Shown piece after piece: positions 1-9,189 of a stretch of 64,000 nucleotides of DNA (its first letter is position 1; the number at the start of each line of letters is the position of its first letter). The translations under genes and the position numbers were made by a program. The notes below the pieces were generated by a model that was given only the letters and a program-made list of their open reading frames with translations, was not told the origin of the DNA and did not search any database. The DNA comes from CBDBIG01 sp965205845 [NCBI: bacterium] (GTDB lineage Bacteria; SAR324): NCBI GenBank assembly GCA_965205845.1, contig CBDBIG010000002.1, positions 620,001-684,000 on the forward strand, written 5' to 3'.

Positions 1-14
1 AGGATATCGCGCGG

Positions 15-824
15 ATGGAGGCGAAAATGGCCCGGGAGGATGCGGAGTCGCTTCGAAAAACGGGCAAGCCTAAGGTTTGGCGGTCGTCCGATGTGGAGAT
101 GGATGAAGGGACCGCGCTGATGATCAGGGTGCATTTAGCGGAAAACAGCCGCCTGAGCAAAGAAAACGAGGCCCTGAGGGCCGCGGGCTTTGGTGGGGGG
201 CCGGCCCCGTCCCTTGCCTTGGAGCAGGAAATTGCGGAGTTGAAGCGCAGAATTGAAGCGCAACAAAACCTGCTGAACGACACCCATTCGATGAGGAATG
301 ATTTCGACGCCAAAAGGCGGGAAATTGAATTGCTTAAAGAGATGGCCGCGCTTAAGCAACTGGTTAAACAGCCCCCGCCCCCGCCTACCACAAGCGGTAT
401 TGCCAACATGACCCTGCTGGGCTTGGCGGAATGCGGGCTGGCGGGCTGGCAGCAAAAAAGGCCCTTAAGCGTAAAAGCGAACTGCCCCGCCGATATGAAC
501 CCCGCAGAAGACTTTGCGGTGATGGCCACGGGACACAGTCTGTTTTACGCGGGGATTGAGCCTGGCTTTATCTGTTTTTGCGCGCCTAAAAGCGAGGCAC
601 AGGTGGGGGATGTGGTGTTTGTGCTAAAGCCGAACAACCTTGCCAGTTTGGGATTGGTGAAAGAATTAAAGCGCAAAGAAGGGGGAGTAGAATGGCTGGT
701 GCTCCAAAAATGGGACGACCCCAACCCCAAAACGGGGGAGCGAAAACCTTACACCCTGAAAGAAAACATGGACGAAATAGAACAGGTTGTGCCCGTGATT
801 TATGTGCAACGCAGGGCGGTTTAG
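15..824 (+). CDS. S24/LexA-like protein with coiled-coil N-terminus, possibly 5'-partial
   Basis: The C-terminal ~100 residues look like an S24 (LexA/phage repressor type) peptidase fold: an AVMATGHSLFYAGIEPGF segment gives the Ser position (family form GDSM), and the SLGLVKELK segment about 40 residues on gives the candidate Lys. The N-terminal part has no helix-turn-helix that I can see. It is charged and coiled-coil-like around residues 30-120, followed by a proline run (PPPPP). The reading frame is open to the window edge, so the true start may lie upstream of the first ATG. Family knowledge suggests a self-cleaving phage-type regulator; that is inference. Its 3' third is the parent of the tandem array that follows. 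Confidence 0.6.
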   Translation: MEAKMAREDAESLRKTGKPKVWRSSDVEMDEGTALMIRVHLAENSRLSKENEALRAAGFGGGPAPSLALEQEIAELKRRIEAQQNLLNDTHSMRNDFDAKRREIELLKEMAALKQLVKQPPPPPTTSGIANMTLLGLAECGLAGWQQKRPLSVKANCPADMNPAEDFAVMATGHSLFYAGIEPGFICFCAPKSEAQVGDVVFVLKPNNLASLGLVKELKRKEGGVEWLVLQKWDDPNPKTGERKPYTLKENMDEIEQVVPVIYVQRRAV

Positions 825-2480
825 AAAAAAAGGAGTTTAAAGCTAGATTATTTTTTATTTTTGAGCCAATCGCGCAAAAGCCTTTATAAAACAAGGGCTT
901 GATCCATGAAAAGGGCGAAAAATTGAGTTTAAAGCTGAGTTTAAAGCTAGAGCACCTAGCTTTAAACTTTTGCGGGGTGGTTTTGGGGGTTTGTGCTAAA
1001 GCCGAACAGCCTTGCCCGTTTGGGATTGGTGAAAGAATTAAAGCGCAAAGAAGGGGGAGTAGAATGGCTGGTGCTCCAAAAATGGGACGACCCCGACCCC
1101 AAAACGGGGGAGCGAAAACCTTACACCCTGAAAGAAAACATGGACGAAATAGAACAGGTTGTGCCCGTGATTTATGTGCAACCCAGGGCGGTTTAAAAAA
1201 AAAGGAGTTACAAGCTAGATTATTTTTTATTTTTAGGCCAACCGCACAAAAGCCTTTATAAAACAAGGGCTTGATCCATAAAAAGGGCGAAAAATTGAGT
1301 TACAAGCTGAGTTACAAGCTAGAGTGCCCAGCTTGTAACTTTTGCGGGGTGGTTTTGGGGGTTTGTGCTAAAGCCGAACAGCCTTGCCCGTTTGGGATTG
1401 GTGAAAGAATGGAGGCACAAAGAAGGGGGGCAACCTGGCTGGTGCTCCAAAAATGGGACGACCCCAACCCCAAAACGGGCGAGCGAAAACCCTACACCTT
1501 GCAAGAGAACATGGACGAAATAGAACAGGTTGTGCCCGTGATTTATGTGCAACCCAGGGCGGTTTAAAAAAAAAGGAGTTCACAGTTCAATTATTTTTTA
1601 TTTTTGAGCCAACCGCACAAAAGCCTTTATAAAACAAGGGCTTGATCCATAAAAAGGGCGAAAAATTGAGTTCAAAGCTGAGTTCAAAGCTAGAGTGCCT
1701 AGCTTTGAACTTTTACGGGGTGGTTTTGGGGGTTTGTGCTAAAGCCGAACAGCCTTGCCCGTTTGGGATTGGTGAAAGAATGGAGGCACAAAGAAGGGGG
1801 GCAACCTGGCTGGTGCTCCAAAAATGGGACGACCCCAACCCCAAAACGGGCGAGCGAAAACCCTACACCTTGCAAGAGAACATGGACGAAATAGAACAGG
1901 TTGTGCCCGTGATTTATGTGCAACCCAGGGCGGTTTAAAAAAAAAGGAGTTCAAAGCTAGATTATTTTTTATTTTTAGGCCAACCGCACAAAAGCCTTTA
2001 TAAAACAAGGGCTTGATCCATGAAAAGGGCGAAAAATTGAGTTCAAAGCTGAGTTCAAAGCTAGAGCACCTAGCTTTGAACTTTTACGGGGTGGTTTTGG
2101 GGGTTTGTGCTAAAGCCGAACAACCTTGCCCGTTTGGGACTGGTGAAAGAATGGAGGCGCAAAGAAGGGGGGGCAACCTGGCTGGTGCTCCAAAAATGGG
2201 ACGACCCCGACCCCAAAACGGGCGAGCGAAAACCCTACACCTTGTAAGAAAACATGGACGAAATAGAACAGGTTGTGCCCGTGATTTATGTGCAACCCAG
2301 GGCGGTTTAGAAAAAAAGGAGTTCCAAGCTAGATTATTTTTTATTTTTAGGCCAATCGCGAAAAAGTATTTTCAAAACAAGGGTTTGATCCATGAAAAGG
2401 GCGAAAAATTGAGTTCAAAGCTGAGTTCAAAGCTAGAGCACCTAGCTTTGAACTTTTACGGGGTGGTTTTGGGGGTTTGG
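622..2480 (+). repeat. ~371-bp tandem array of the S24-like gene's 3' end
   Basis: The gene's last ~200 bp (starting gtgctaaagccgaaca) recurs at about 992, 1364, 1735 and 2107, with a final partial unit to about 2480. Each unit is a degraded C-terminal cassette ending in the same stop, an A-run, a linker (gcctttataaaacaagggcttgatcca), a stem-loop block and the junction tttgggggtttgtgctaaag. The cassettes are out of frame with the parent at their 5' side, so they are silent copies, though 98-residue ORFs starting at 1271 and 1642 read into the parental C-terminal frame. No reverse transcriptase, integrase or recombinase gene lies next to the array. Confidence 0.9.
939..2453 (+). other. Five covarying stem-loops inside the array
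   Basis: Each unit holds a direct repeat followed by its inverted copy, forming 10-12-bp stems with ~5-nt loops (agcac or agtgc) at about 939-967, 1311-1340, 1682-1710, 2053-2081 and 2425-2453. The stem sequence differs between units but both arms change together: GTTTAAAGCT/AGCTTTAAAC in the first, GTTACAAGCT/AGCTTGTAAC in the second, GTTCAAAGCT/AGCTTTGAAC in the rest. A further copy just after each pseudo-stop (835, 1207, 1578, 1949, 2321) largely follows the same variant. Confidence 0.8.
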
Positions 2481-2595
2481 TTTTACGCTTCAAACGCATT
2501 ATTCCTTAGAAATTTCACAAAATCGCTACATTGTTGGCACCACTTTACGGTCACACTGGGGTAAAAAAACCTAGCGTGGGTAAGGTGGGTGGCAC

Positions 2596-3069
2596 ATGCG
2601 AGATATAGCGTTGTTTTTACTGGCTTTTATAACATTAAGCCTTGTATTTGCAGAGATTTGGTTAAGCCAAAACCGCTCTTTAAGGGTGTTTAAGGCGCAC
2701 ATAGTCGGTTGTTATGATGGCAACACCTGCAGGTTTACCCTGCCCAGTCACCACCCCATTTTAGGCGAGGGGGTTCAGGTGCAAATTGTGGGGTTGCAAA
2801 CGCCAAAACTACGCGAACCCACCTTAAGCAAGGCCAGCAGCGCGCGCGATGCCATGCGTGGCCTGCTTGAACGCGCCGATGATATTTTTTTAGTAAACAC
2901 AAAGCGCAAAAACCGCAGCCTGCACGCCAGCGTATGCGCAGATGGCAAAGACATGGCAAAGATGCTGCCAAATGGCTTAGCCAGCAAGGGTTGGGCGTGT
3001 TACACCCCCAGCGCCAAGCCCCCCAATGCGAGGCAAGCCTTGGTTTGTATGCCTTTGTGGCGCATTTAA
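2596..3069 (+). CDS. Membrane-anchored staphylococcal-nuclease-like protein, catalytic residues degenerate
   Basis: 157 residues. Residues 1-25 form a hydrophobic N-terminal anchor. The rest aligns by eye with the SNase/thermonuclease fold: a DGNT motif where SNase has DGDT, a VGLQTPKLR segment where SNase has VDTPE, and ADGKDMAK near the C-terminus. Against SNase numbering the positions of D21, R35, D40 and E43 appear as N, Q, Q and K; only an Arg near R87 remains. SNase-like proteins occur in Mu-like prophages. I infer an exported or periplasmic nucleic-acid-binding protein or dead nuclease. Ends just before a 9-bp repeat run. Confidence 0.6.
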   Translation: MRDIALFLLAFITLSLVFAEIWLSQNRSLRVFKAHIVGCYDGNTCRFTLPSHHPILGEGVQVQIVGLQTPKLREPTLSKASSARDAMRGLLERADDIFLVNTKRKNRSLHASVCADGKDMAKMLPNGLASKGWACYTPSAKPPNARQALVCMPLWRI

Positions 3070-3088
3070 TGCGCGTTAATGCAAGTTA

Positions 3089-3463
3089 ATGCTATCGTTG
3101 CCCCAGTTGCCCCAGTTGCCCCAGTTGCCCCAGTTGCCCCAGTTGCGCCAAGGGTTTTTATGGGCACTGGGGGGTGCCACCCTTGGCATTTTGGTGTGGC
3201 GCGGCGCGGAAACCTTGCTGGTTATAATGCTGGCGCACAGCAAAAGCACCTTGGCAGGGGGCATTGCGGCAGGCTGGCGAAGCATAAGCGCAAACTTTAC
3301 CCAAACCGCCTTAAAACAAGCCGGGGCAGAGCGAGAGCGTGGGTCGAAGGGCTGCATTTTGCACCCCCCTAACCGCCATGCGGGGTTATCTGCTGCCAGA
3401 GCGCTGCGCGCCAAGGGGTTTATGACCACCCTAAAGGGAAGAACCCTTTCCATTTGGTGGTAA
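3089..3463 (+). CDS. Hypothetical small membrane protein with repeat-encoded N-terminus
   Basis: 124-residue ORF. A LPQ-repeat N-terminus (about residues 4-20) is encoded by the 9-bp tandem repeat. It is followed by two hydrophobic stretches (about 23-50) and a basic C-terminal part. I do not recognise a family. The second forward frame over the same repeat is also open (3079-3372), so the coding frame is uncertain. It lies immediately downstream of the SNase-like gene and upstream of decayed sequence, so it may be phage-derived. Confidence 0.35.
   Translation: MLSLPQLPQLPQLPQLPQLRQGFLWALGGATLGILVWRGAETLLVIMLAHSKSTLAGGIAAGWRSISANFTQTALKQAGAERERGSKGCILHPPNRHAGLSAARALRAKGFMTTLKGRTLSIWW
3097..3150 (+). 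repeat. 9-bp tandem repeat, six units
   Basis: GTTGCCCCA is repeated five times perfectly and once as GTTGCGCCA. The unit is a multiple of three, so copy-number change would keep a spanning frame open. Confidence 0.95.
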
Positions 3464-3858
3464 GCCTTTTTGCGAATTGCAAAGCGGCATTTGAACTTAC
3501 CCTTATCGAACGCAGTTTGCCCCCTTCTAAAACCCTTCGAATGAAGCGCGTACCGAGTGTAAGCCCATGTGTCCCAAAAACGCGCAAACCCGCATTACAC
3601 CGTTTTTTGGGCGGGACACGTGACACCACCCTTTTGGCGCAAACACACTGCCCGTAAACCGTTGAAAAACCACAAAAAACCACATAAAACCACAAAAAAC
3701 CATTTCTTTTTGACCAGTGTCAAAGCAAGTGTCCGGGCACAGCCGAGACACATGCTTATGCCGCCACTGTTATGTGGGGGATGGCTACTGCCGTTCGCCC
3801 AGACACCTCCCGCGTGATTTGGGTGCCCAGAACGAGGAGGTGATGTGTTTTGCAATGC

Positions 3859-4071
3859 TCAGACGTGATTTTGATGCGCTCTGTGTCCCTTTGCTGAGCA
3901 AATGGATGCGCTGGGGCTGGGGTGTTCGCCCGCTACAAAGTGCAACGCGCCTTTCTTGACCAAACGGGTATGGGGGCGTTTTTTGTAGAGCATGCCATCA
4001 GCAAGCACGGAAAGTGCTTTTTTTAAGGGGTTTTGTTTAGGGCTGTTGTCAAGCAAGATTGGGCGACCCAA
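3859..4071 (-). pseudogene. DDE transposase fragment
   Basis: The minus-strand frame contains LSVLADGMLYKKRPHTRL followed by VKKGALHFVAGEHPS. This resembles the block around the second acidic residue of IS transposases of the type (L)xDxLYxxxP...FIxxxKPxSH. It starts on a TTG without the rest of the protein, so I read it as a remnant; the family is not assignable by eye. Confidence 0.4.
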
Positions 4072-4077
4072 AGGCTA

Positions 4078-4100
4078 AGCAGATGTTTAGCGCATCTGCT
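4078..4100. terminator. Perfect 8-bp stem-loop
   Basis: AGCAGATG-tttagcg-CATCTGCT. No T-run follows on either strand, so terminator function is only a guess. Confidence 0.3.
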
Positions 4101-4594
4101 CACCCCTTCAATTGGGTTTTTCTGATAAATGGGAACCTAACACCCAAACCGCACTGGGCACGAAGGATGACCCGCCTGGCTTCGAGGGGCGGGGGCTTTC
4201 ACGCGGATGAGGGTATTTTTTAGCCATCAAGAAAGACGCCTACCTAACCCTTGGACCAAAAGACCGAAGCGCGCGATGCGCACGATTGCAGTATTTTACA
4301 AATGTGGAAATTGAACCGTGGCCGGGCTCACTTGCCAAGCGAGAGGCAGCCAAAGAAGAGCCCCTTTGTCTTGAAGGGGCCGCTGAGGTGCGCCGCTTGA
4401 TTGCTGCCACTGGCTTTTCCAGCAGATGGTGTTCGGATTTGCTGAGATGCGCTTGCCAAGGGCTATCTGCGTGGTCCAAAATCAACGGACAAACCGATGG
4501 TCTGCCTGGTGGTATCCCTCTTGACCCCTGGCGCGATCCTGGGTTGGTTTTAAGTTTGACGGAGAAACCTTAAGCTAAGGATAAGTGGATCCAA

Positions 4595-4714
4595 TCTTTT
4601 GCGGACGAACGCTGGGGGCGTTGGTCTCTCAAGCCTCAAATTTTCTTATACCTGAGAGCACCGAAGCACTTTCGACCCACTCGACGGGCGCGTGTAGCAT
4701 CATAAGGCAAAAAT
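4595..4714 (+). repeat. ~115-bp dispersed repeat, copy 1
   Basis: From tcttttgcggacgaacgc to gtgtagcat plus aaggcaaaaa. It is nearly identical to 28159-28284. In this copy one frame is open (FADERWGRWSLKPQIFLYL...); in the other copy that frame has a stop, so the sequence is probably a fragment of a former gene. Confidence 0.85.
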
Positions 4715-4861
4715 AAATAAAACCCGACCCTACCCAAAGCCCGAGGGTCCGATACGAAGCCTTCATTGCAATAAAGGGATTGAATTATGATATGCAAAAA
4801 AACAGGCTATAAAAAAATATGCAGCCGAGACAGGCAGTGGTGGGCATAGGAACGATTAAGG

Positions 4862-4957
4862 GGTAAACCATGGGAACGGGGACACACGCTTATATCCCGC
4901 TATTACCCCAAAAACCCATCATTTTTGCCAGTCGCAAAGCGTAGGGACGGGTATAAC
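4862..4957 (+). repeat. Dispersed repeat family member
   Basis: Contains ccatgggaacggggacacacg, then cccgctat and aaacccatcatttttgccag followed by tcgcaaagcgtagggacggg. The same blocks in the same order recur at 33090-33212, and parts recur at 3720-3770 (inverted), 19205-19250 (inverted) and 58230-58350. Confidence 0.75.
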
Positions 4958-4991
4958 TCTCGCAGAGCGTTTCTTTTTACCCGTGATGGAT

Positions 4992-5918
4992 TTAACGCAA
5001 CGCTGGCACAGGGTGCTGCTGGGCCGCTGGCAAGGTATACACGATCTTTTTTTTGGTTTTGTGTCCCTTGTCTAGCCCTTTGGCAAGGTATTCTACGCGA
5101 AGTAGATCGCCTGCTTTTTTCCGTGCCAAAACTTGGGTGATGATATAGGGCGTGTCGCCGAGGTATTCACCATCGAGGGTTAGGATTTGGTAGCCCTCAC
5201 GCAGTCCTGCTTTTTCGGCATGAGAGCCACTTTTAACATAGGCAATGGTGTTGTTTTTGCCCAAAATAAACGCAAAATCAACCCGTGCATATTTGCCTGC
5301 AACTGCCCGCAAAACGGTAGGGTTCGACATTTGATGGCTCACACCTCCTTGAGACAAAGTAAAACCCAAGGCCGGCTTGCTGGTTTTTTGCAACACCAAA
5401 AAGTCGGCTCCCAGTGCATAGGCAGCTTGCTTTGCCTTATGTAGTAAGGTTGCTGCAAGGTTTGCCTCCTTTTGGTATTTTGCAACGTACTTTGCGGGTT
5501 TGACCAACAAACTGGCCAACTTTAAAGCATCGCGATTGCTTGTGCCTTGGATTCGTTGTAACACAAACCCCTTCACAAATTCTTGTATGACCCTCTCATC
5601 GTTCGAACCATCGTTTTTTAATTCAAGGTAGGCTACGGGGTACCAAGGTTTTTTAGGTGGATACCAACGCTCGGCAAACACGGCAAAATGGGCGATGTTC
5701 GTCGCTTCGAGTTCTTTCTTCTTGGCATATTCTTGGGAATAATCGCTTAAATTAAACACATTTTGTGTGTGCAATAACGGGCGTGGTGCCAAATTGATCG
5801 CCGCCGGCAGATGTGTCATGTCGAGTAGCGTGGTTTCACTGGCACAGCCCAGTAACCCCGTGCCCACTAGCATGAAGCCCATTCCCATCAAACGCGTTTT
5901 TACCAACCTTCGCATCAT
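4992..5918 (-). CDS. PDZ-domain lipoprotein
   Basis: 308 residues. The N-terminus is a type II signal peptide with lipobox LLGC (Cys25). The middle region is unrecognised. About residues 225-300 form a PDZ-like domain (AYVKSGSHAEKAGLREGYQI then LTLDGEYLGDTP). It is probably an outer-membrane or periplasmic lipoprotein that binds peptide ends. ATG at 5918 is followed by a second Met. It reads away from the decayed region and is monocistronic as far as I can see; pdhA lies about 200 bp upstream on the same strand. Confidence 0.75.
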   Translation of the reverse strand: MMRRLVKTRLMGMGFMLVGTGLLGCASETTLLDMTHLPAAINLAPRPLLHTQNVFNLSDYSQEYAKKKELEATNIAHFAVFAERWYPPKKPWYPVAYLELKNDGSNDERVIQEFVKGFVLQRIQGTSNRDALKLASLLVKPAKYVAKYQKEANLAATLLHKAKQAAYALGADFLVLQKTSKPALGFTLSQGGVSHQMSNPTVLRAVAGKYARVDFAFILGKNNTIAYVKSGSHAEKAGLREGYQILTLDGEYLGDTPYIITQVLARKKAGDLLRVEYLAKGLDKGHKTKKKIVYTLPAAQQHPVPALR

Positions 5919-6116
5919 GGTAGTATGCTTATCCCTCTTACATTTAAGGTTTTTTGGTTAGATTGCGCTTGCTCCGGATACGGCTAAAATCAAAATACAA
6001 GACTAAGGCAAGGAAAAAAAGGGGGCGGTATACGGCGGCGGAGCCATTTTTTGTCTGGGGCTTCTGGCGTACGGGCACGTTTTAAACTGACCAGACCACA
6101 AAATTGGGCAGTGCAT

Positions 6117-7217
6117 CTACGCGTATACATGGGTCGTGCGTTCACTTAAAGCGGGTTCGGGGCTTTCTTCCGCAAAGGTGATGGCATCGAGCACCTCTTT
6201 TTGCACCTCCTTGTCAATTTGTTTGGCTTGCGCTGCACTGAACCAACCCAGTTCGATGAGCAAGGTTTTGATTTGAGGAATGGGGTCGATGCTGCGATAT
6301 TGCGCCACCTCTTCCTTGCTGCGATACTTGGCGGGGTCGGAGATGGAATGCCCGCGATAGCGATAGGTGCTGGCTTCAATCAGGATTGGGTGGGGATTTT
6401 TGTGGATGCTCTCGACTGCACTGGCAGCGGTGGCATAACAATCAAGCATATTCATGCCATCAACCTTCAAGGCCTCCATATTGTAGCCAGGGCCCTTGAG
6501 GGTAAAGTCGGTTACCGATGAGGCGCGCTCAATCGAAGTGCCCATCCCGTAATGGTTATTTTCAATCAAAAAAATGCAAGGCAGGTCCCATATGCTGGCA
6601 AGGTTGGCCGCTTCGTGAAACGCACCCTGGCTCACGGCACCATCCCCCAGCATCACCAAACTCACCTGGGATGTGTTGTTGTATTTGGCCGCAAATGCTG
6701 CCCCCACGCCAATGGGCACTTGCCCACCCACAATGCCATGACCACCCAGTAGGTTTTTCTCCTTCGAAAAATAATGCATCGAGCCCCCCTTGCCACCCAC
6801 CAAACCTGTTGCCTTGCCAAACAGTTCCGCCATGCAGGTTTTAGGCGAAATCCCCAGAGCCAAGGCCAGCCCATGGTCGCGATAAGAAGCCGCCACATAA
6901 TCGCTCTCATCTAACGCGTTAAGTACCCCAACACCCACCGCTTCTTGCCCCATATACAAATGTAAAAAGCCTGCAATTTTGCGTTGCTGATACATTTGCT
7001 CGGCACGTTGTTCAAACACGCGAATGAGCACCATGGTGCGATACATAGCCCGTATTTTCTCGCGGCCCAATGCTTCAAGTACTTCGGTTTGGCGGGGGGT
7101 TAGGGTTTTGGCACAAAGGGGTTGAACATGGTTTGGTAGGACGCCATTTGTGGGTTGTGATGTACTTGCACCAACAGGTGCACCACACGCGGCCTTCTTA
7201 GGGGATGCAGTACTCAT
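6117..7217 (-). CDS. pdhA: Pyruvate dehydrogenase (or acetoin dehydrogenase) E1 component, alpha subunit
   Basis: 366 residues from the ATG at 7217. The thiamine diphosphate motif GDGAVSQG...ENN is present, as are the E1-alpha landmarks GGKGGSMH, GHGIVGGQ and the YRYRGHSISDPAKYR loop. It decarboxylates a 2-oxoacid together with an E1-beta subunit. No E1-beta, E2 or E3 gene is adjacent, which is unusual because these are commonly clustered. The start is uncertain: GGAGG lies 1 nt before an upstream ATG (7229) and 13 nt before 7217. The frame is open further upstream only through TTG codons. A lipoate ligase family gene follows at 9152-9967, fitting a lipoyl-dependent complex. Confidence 0.9.
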   Translation of the reverse strand: MSTASPKKAACGAPVGASTSQPTNGVLPNHVQPLCAKTLTPRQTEVLEALGREKIRAMYRTMVLIRVFEQRAEQMYQQRKIAGFLHLYMGQEAVGVGVLNALDESDYVAASYRDHGLALALGISPKTCMAELFGKATGLVGGKGGSMHYFSKEKNLLGGHGIVGGQVPIGVGAAFAAKYNNTSQVSLVMLGDGAVSQGAFHEAANLASIWDLPCIFLIENNHYGMGTSIERASSVTDFTLKGPGYNMEALKVDGMNMLDCYATAASAVESIHKNPHPILIEASTYRYRGHSISDPAKYRSKEEVAQYRSIDPIPQIKTLLIELGWFSAAQAKQIDKEVQKEVLDAITFAEESPEPALSERTTHVYA

Positions 7218-7913
7218 AATGCTTCTCATGCCTCCAACGGGTAAAAATAAAACGACGCTTTTCTTAACAACAGCAATGAGTTTTCTCGCCAATGGATGAG
7301 CACGCGTCAAACCATGCACACCAAGGTTGCGCAAAACACCTCAGCAACTCCCTGCTTGGGGGAGTGGCGCACAACCCACCCACCCCATTCACGCTTACAA
7401 CTTGTAAAATAACGAGCACGGGGCGGTCCCACGATATAATAAACTTGAAATTACTGCCAGCAAAAACGGGTCCCATTCAAAACAAACGGCTTGCTGCCAC
7501 CCCATGTGCCCAAGCATTCGACAGACACTGTTTTTTATAGAGAACGGTCATTGAAATGGCGTTGACGTTGCCCCCCTCAGCGTTTGCATTATCGCAGCTT
7601 GGCAGGCATCTGTCACCATCGGCCTGTGACGAGGGGAGGGTTTTTGCAGCAAAAGCTTGCTATTTTGGAACAAACTGTGGCGCATTGGTTACCTAAGGAC
7701 CAAGGGGCTATTTTTGGGTTTTGCGCTGGCGATGATGGATGGAGTTGACGTGCCCCCTAGCAGCGACCTGGGTCGTCCAAAATGCCTCGCATCCGCTGGG
7801 AAATGCCCCCTGGAAGCCCGACTTTACTAAGATAATTCTTTAGGGATAACGAAGGGCTGACAACCTTTTACCCTTATTTTTCTATAAAACTTGATTGGCA
7901 TTGAATTCTTCCT
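7218..7913. other. Intergenic region between divergent pdhA and the moeB-like gene
   Basis: About 700 bp without a supported gene. It must hold both divergent promoters. I see no clear operator or RNA gene. Confidence 0.5.
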
Positions 7914-9119
7914 ATGTCCTCACCTGCCTCTTCTACTGTCCTCCAAAACCGACCTTTGCCCGAGTTGAGTTCGGATGAAATTTACCGCTATAGCCGCCAT
8001 TTGACCCTGCCTGAAATGGGCATGGAGGGTCAACGCAAGTTGAAAAGAGCCAAGGTGCTTTCGATTGGTGCAGGTGGCCTGGGCTCACCCATTGGCATGT
8101 ACCTTGCCGCCGCGGGGGTGGGCACCGTTGGGGTCATTGATGATGATACCGTTGAGATTAGCAACCTTAATCGCCAAATTGCCCATTCGACCCAAGGGGA
8201 GGGTCGCCCTAAAGCATTGTCGATTGCCGAGCGTATGAAGCAGATCAACCCCCATGTGCAGGTGAACGCGCATGAAGCGCGCTTGACGGTCGAGAATGCC
8301 CTGGCGTTATTTCAAGATTACGATTTAATCGTGGACGGGTCGGACAATTTTGAAACCCGCTACCTGGTGAATGATGCTGCTTTTTTTACTAAAAAACCAT
8401 TGGTCTACGGTTCTATCTTTCGCTTTGAAGGGCAGATGAGTTTTTTTAATCCCCATGAAGGCGGGCCTTGTTATCGCTGCTTGTACGCGCAACCCCCCCC
8501 AGCCAGTTTGGTGCCCAGCTGATCTGAGGCTGGCGTTCTGGGCGTGCTCCCAGGCACTGTTGGGTTGGTGATGGCAACCGAGGCTGTCAAATGGATTTTA
8601 AACTTAGGGAAAACCTTGTCAGGACGCTTGATGCTTTATGATTCTCTGGCAATGCACTTTCGTGAAGTGCGCATGCGTAAAGACCCGCAGTGCGTGCTGT
8701 GCTGTGCCGAGCCCTCGTTAACGCGCTTGGCCGATTACGCGGCCTTTTGCGCTGTGGATACTGTGGGCAGTGAGGACAACCCAGGGGGGGAAGACCTTGA
8801 CGTGGAGGTGAGTGTGCAAGGCTTAAAGCAAATCCTTGATTCTCCCTCACCTTCCATTACCCTGCTCGATGTGCGCGAAACCCACGAGTGGGAGATTAAC
8901 CGCATTGAAGGGGCAGTCCTCACCCCCCTTAGCAATTTTGAGAGTTTTATCCCCCAGTTGGATAAAGAAGCAGATATTTATTTATACTGCTACAAAGGCA
9001 AGCGCTCACTCACCGCTTTAGAAAAATTACGCGCCCAAGGCTTTACCAAATTGCACAGTGTGGCAGGGGGGATTGATGCGTGGTGCAGCGAAATTGACAA
9101 AAGTATGCCACGCTATTAG
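7914..9119 (+). CDS. MoeB/ThiF-like sulfur-carrier adenylyltransferase with C-terminal rhodanese domain; candidate selenoprotein (in-frame TGA at codon 203)
   Basis: 402 codons including a TGA at 8520-8522; the same frame continues to TAA at 9117-9119. The N-terminal E1-like domain has the nucleotide loop GAGGLGSPIG, SNLNRQ and DGSDNF. Zinc pairs are CYRC and CVLC. The C-terminal ~110 residues are a rhodanese domain with active-site loop CYKGKRS. Family members read PSCAEGGVLG at the site where this gene reads PS-TGA-SEAGVLG, so TGA replaces the conserved Cys. It would activate a sulfur-carrier protein (MoaD or ThiS type) by adenylation and deliver sulfur. If TGA were a stop, the product would be a 202-residue truncation lacking the second zinc pair and rhodanese. 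Confidence 0.85.
8538..8553 (+). promoter_or_regulatory. Candidate bacterial SECIS hairpin
   Basis: CTGGG-cgtgct-CCCAG: a perfect 5-bp stem with a 6-nt loop having G at loop position 2. The loop begins 20 nt after the TGA. Bacterial SECIS elements lie within the coding region shortly after UGA and usually have a G in the first two loop positions. No covariance data are available here. Confidence 0.55.
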
Positions 9120-9125
9120 GAGGCC

Positions 9126-9189
9126 CGCGGGCAGGTGGGTTTGGCATTTGCTTATGGCTGCCACACCGCGGGCAGGTAGGTTTGGCGTA
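9126..9189. repeat. 42-bp-spaced duplication at convergent gene ends
   Basis: ccgcgggcaggtgggtttggc and ccgcgggcaggtaggtttggc lie 42 bp apart. The second copy covers the last codons of the lipoate ligase gene. Confidence 0.85.

Larger units (their letters stand above)
3464..4991. other. Decayed, largely non-coding stretch
   Basis: No convincing intact gene. It holds a transposase-like remnant (3859-4071), a stem-loop (4078-4100), a weak ORF (4286-4573, 95 residues, not recognised; a central GAAEVRRLIAATG segment looks protein-like) and two dispersed-repeat fragments. A run of aaaaccac/aaaacca units at about 3663-3705 is low-complexity. Confidence 0.6.

Noticed and set aside
586-1266. 226-residue minus-strand ORF and similar ones in the array
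   Set aside because: Antisense shadow of the repeated S24-like tail; no family features.
622-2480. Diversity-generating retroelement or phase-variable invertase system
   Set aside because: No reverse transcriptase, Avd-like or recombinase gene is adjacent, and the variation is not adenine-specific.
8520-8522. Reassigned genetic code (TGA = Cys or Trp)
   Set aside because: TGA ends ahcY right after the conserved KPGHYRY terminus and also ends the methyltransferase and the 50994-52823 gene, while Cys and Trp are otherwise coded normally.
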